Assembly (NCBI GenBank): GCA_963736595.1
Contig: CAVTPG010000002.1
Span: 186,001 to 250,000, forward strand
Length of the DNA stretch: 64,000 nucleotides
Direction of reading: 5' to 3'
DNA from: Parapontixanthobacter sp963736595
GTDB lineage: Bacteria > Pseudomonadota > Alphaproteobacteria > Sphingomonadales > Sphingomonadaceae
The notes beneath the pieces were generated by a model, which worked only from the letters and a program-made list of their open reading frames with translations, did no database searches and was not told where the DNA came from. Positions within the stretch are counted from its first letter, which is position 1. The number at the start of each line of letters is the position of its first letter. Positions 61,968-64,000 of this stretch are shown in pieces. The position numbers and the translations under genes are program-made.

Positions 61968-62495
61968 TTACCCGCGAAACGACCAATCGCGCACGAAGCC
62001 CCACGGCCCGCTTAGATAGCGGTACAGGGCAAAGCCCTTGAAGGCGAAGTCGCGCGGTTCGATTTCCGGCTCCAGCGCCACTTGCAACGCCTTGGCTTCG
62101 CGCGGTGCCACCTTGTTCTGGATCGTCACGTGCAAACGCGGGCGATGCTCGTCCTGCGGGGTCAGCATCCCGTGAAAGCGATCGGCCATTGCCTCGCGCA
62201 GGGCAAGCATATCGGGGCTGACCAGTTTCAATGCCGTCCCCCGCCCCAAATTCATCAACCCTTCCAGCCGGCCCGCTACCGGTGCGTATTCCTTCGCCAT
62301 CCGTGCCAACACATCGCCCAATTCACCCTCGCATGATGGCGGCAGCGCATGGAACAGCGTCACATGAGCTTCGAGATAATTGCGTTCGGGCGGGAAATGC
62401 TCGGTCCGCAAAGCGGTTGCCCAGCGGTGCAGATCAGGCGGCAATTGCGCAGTCAGGATCAGCGGCGCATTTGGCTGCGCGCCCGCCTCACTCAT
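61968..62495 (-). CDS. 2H phosphoesterase / 2'-5' RNA ligase-type protein
   Basis: The 175-residue protein has the two HxTx motifs of the 2H superfamily, HVTLFHALPP near residue 44 and HVTIQNKVAP near 122. Members hydrolyse or form 2'-5' or cyclic phosphates in RNA (ThpR/LigT-like) or act on nucleotides. The substrate is not predictable. It lies 44 bases downstream of mltG in the same direction. Confidence 0.82.
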   Translation of the reverse strand: MSEAGAQPNAPLILTAQLPPDLHRWATALRTEHFPPERNYLEAHVTLFHALPPSCEGELGDVLARMAKEYAPVAGRLEGLMNLGRGTALKLVSPDMLALREAMADRFHGMLTPQDEHRPRLHVTIQNKVAPREAKALQVALEPEIEPRDFAFKGFALYRYLSGPWGFVRDWSFRG

Positions 62496-62538
62496 AAGTC
62501 GCTGCGATCTTGGTCACGTCAATCATAGTGCGCCGCAC

Positions 62539-63507
62539 TCATATCCCATTATCGCGGCGGAATTTCCGCCATTTGCGAACATTCTCGTTATGCTCGGCCA
62601 GTGTGTTGGCAAACACATGACCGCCGCTGCCATCTGCGACATAATACAGCGCTTCGGTTTCGTCAGGATCTAGCACCGCCGCAATCGCCGCACGCCCCGG
62701 ATTTGTGATCGGCCCGACCGGCAGGCCAGCGATCGCGCGGGTGTTGTACGGATTGGGATCGCGCAATTCGGACACGCGAATTTGCCGCCCCAACGGTTTG
62801 CCCTTGGTGATCGGATAAATCGTCGTGGCATCCGCGCCCAGCATCATGTTTAGCTTCACGCGGTTCGACATGACCCCTGCCACCATGCCGCGTTCTTCGG
62901 CAATGCCGGTTTCTTTCTCCACAATGCTGGCCAGAATGATCGCGTCGCGCGGATTATCGACCGCAATGTCAGCGCTGCGCTTTTCCCACAATTCAGCCAG
63001 AGCCTCGTCCATCGCCGATTGCATCCGAGCCAGCACCGCTGCGCGCGTCTCGCCGCGTTCGAAATCATAAGTTTCGGGCAGCAGAGAGCCTTCTTCCGGT
63101 ATGGCGATGTCCCCGGTCAGCAAAGGCTCGGCCAGCAGCCGCTCATAGACCAGGATCGAGGGCATTCCTTCGGGGATCGTGATCGCACGGCGGATGACTT
63201 CGCCGGTCTGGAACATCTGATGGATTTGCGCCGGGCTGGCCCCTGCCGCCAGTCTGAACTCGCCCGCCTTGATCGGCTCGCTTCCGCCAAGGAATTTCGC
63301 GCGCAGCAAAAATCCGTCCGCCGATGAAATAATGCCTTCCTCTTCCAGCTTGTTGGCAACCGACGTCAAGCTGGAGCCTTGCGGTATGACAAAGCTGCGA
63401 TCTTCGACCACGGTGGCGCTGCCATACCACGGGAAAACCAGCGCACCCGCCGCAACCGCCAAGGCAAGCCCGATAATCGCAATCAGCAGACAACCGACCT
63501 TCTTCAC
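62539..63507 (-). CDS. mltG: Endolytic transglycosylase MltG
   Basis: The 322-residue inner-membrane protein cuts nascent peptidoglycan and helps set glycan length. It has one N-terminal helix (LLIAIIGLALAVAAGAL), a LysM-like segment, and the YceG domain with IILASIVEKETGIAEERG (catalytic Glu), NMMLGADATTIYPITKG and TRAIAGLPVGPITNPGRAAI. It starts 35 bases from the fabF stop; the fabF-mltG pair is common in proteobacteria. Confidence 0.95.
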   Translation of the reverse strand: MKKVGCLLIAIIGLALAVAAGALVFPWYGSATVVEDRSFVIPQGSSLTSVANKLEEEGIISSADGFLLRAKFLGGSEPIKAGEFRLAAGASPAQIHQMFQTGEVIRRAITIPEGMPSILVYERLLAEPLLTGDIAIPEEGSLLPETYDFERGETRAAVLARMQSAMDEALAELWEKRSADIAVDNPRDAIILASIVEKETGIAEERGMVAGVMSNRVKLNMMLGADATTIYPITKGKPLGRQIRVSELRDPNPYNTRAIAGLPVGPITNPGRAAIAAVLDPDETEALYYVADGSGGHVFANTLAEHNENVRKWRKFRRDNGI

Positions 63508-63541
63508 AACGGCAAGACCGGCAACATCCGCATCGCCCGCC

Positions 63542-64000
63542 CTATTCGGCTTTGATCATGATCAGCGAGGCATTGGTCCCGCCGAAGCCGAATGAATTGT
63601 TCAGCACGGCTTTGACTTCACGCTTTTTCGCAGTGTGCGGCACCAGATCAACGCCTTCGCAACCGTCATCGGGATTATCCAGATTAAGCGTCGGCGGCAC
63701 GATTTGATCGCGCAGAGCAAGGATGCAGAAAATGCTCTCCACCGCTCCTGCTCCGCCCAGCAAATGCCCGATGGCGGATTTCGTGCTGCTCATCGAAGCC
63801 CCGCCCAGATCGTCGCCGAACACACGCTTGGCCGCCGCCAATTCGATCGTATCGGCCATCGTCGACGTGCCATGCGCGTTAATATAGTCGATGTCTGCAG
63901 CTTCCAGCCCCGCTTTTCGCAGCGCCATCTTCATCGACAATTCCGCACCCTTGCCTTCGGGATGCGGCGCAGTGACGTGATAGGCATCGCCGGACAGGCC
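63542..64000 (-). CDS. fabF: 3-oxoacyl-ACP synthase II FabF, 5' end beyond window
   Basis: The C-terminal 152 residues are present, entering from the right edge with GLSGDAYHVTAPHPEGKG. YINAHGTSTMADTIE and STKSAIGHLLGGAGAVES carry the two catalytic His of the Cys-His-His condensing enzymes. The C-terminus NNSFGFGGTNASLIM is typical. It elongates fatty acyl-ACP with malonyl-ACP. The N-terminal part with the catalytic Cys is not in the window. Confidence 0.94.
   Translation of the reverse strand, partial: GLSGDAYHVTAPHPEGKGAELSMKMALRKAGLEAADIDYINAHGTSTMADTIELAAAKRVFGDDLGGASMSSTKSAIGHLLGGAGAVESIFCILALRDQIVPPTLNLDNPDDGCEGVDLVPHTAKKREVKAVLNNSFGFGGTNASLIMIKAE

Noticed and set aside
1..64000. CRISPR arrays, insertion sequences, prophage or integrative element
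   Set aside because: No regular spacer-repeat arrays, transposase, phage structural genes or att-like duplications beside the tRNAs were seen; the only recombinase is the housekeeping XerD.

Overview
The window is chromosomal DNA from an alphaproteobacterium, most probably order Sphingomonadales near Erythrobacteraceae. The evidence is the family-level resemblance of nearly all proteins, an alphaproteobacterial AddAB pair, a DivL-type kinase with Tyr in place of the phospho-accepting His, Flp pilins, and the order divL-tsaE-sugar kinase-nucleotidyltransferase-addB-addA-trxA. Base composition looks moderately high in GC and even throughout. I see no prophage, insertion sequence, CRISPR array or resistance island. 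The content is mainly core metabolism and genome maintenance.

Layout. 1-4.1 kb: a secreted trypsin-like autotransporter cut by the left edge, and a frameshifted DUF885 hydrolase. 4.1-13 kb: LMW phosphatase, recG, sdhE, mfd (frameshifted), an EAL phosphodiesterase, nadK and tRNA-Asn. 13-19.1 kb: TauE permease, secA, argJ and an inositol-phosphatase-family gene. 19.1-30.5 kb: a leftward cluster divL-tsaE-amgK-like-murU-like-addB-addA-trxA (trxA frameshifted). 30.7-36 kb: ahcY, peroxiredoxin, folE, a phospholipase D-family protein, tRNA-Arg and a NUDIX hydrolase. 36-37 kb: three Flp-type pilin genes with a clear terminator. 37-44.4 kb: M48/LysM lipoprotein, accA, xerD, a lineage-type Pro-rich secreted protein, a small membrane protein, and aroK-aroB. 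44.5-53.5 kb: a leftward methylmalonyl-CoA pathway cluster, pccB - small membrane protein - mce - enoyl-CoA hydratase - methylmalonyl-CoA mutase - small membrane protein - bioB (frameshifted) - HabA-like membrane protein - pccA. 53.5-64 kb: tlyA, lipoprotein, a 19-codon ORF with a perfect Shine-Dalgarno inside a structured transcript, ilvE, pirin, nadE, topoisomerase IB, a yghU-type GST, tRNA-Gln, tRNA-Met, a 2H phosphoesterase, mltG and the 3' end of fabF.

How the genes work together. The 44-53 kb cluster carries propionyl-CoA to succinyl-CoA: a biotin-dependent carboxylase (PccA/PccB), the epimerase and the B12-dependent mutase. BioB in the same cluster makes the carboxylase cofactor. The 19-30 kb cluster groups cell-cycle signalling (DivL), tRNA t6A synthesis (TsaE), presumed MurNAc recycling (AmgK/MurU-like) and double-strand-break repair (AddAB).

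Caution. At least four well-conserved genes (DUF885 peptidase, mfd, trxA, bioB) are each broken by what looks like a net one-base insertion, and tsaE may have a fifth near its start. The repeated direction and the core nature of the genes make sequencing or assembly error the simplest explanation. The least explained element is the small structured transcript near 55.1 kb.
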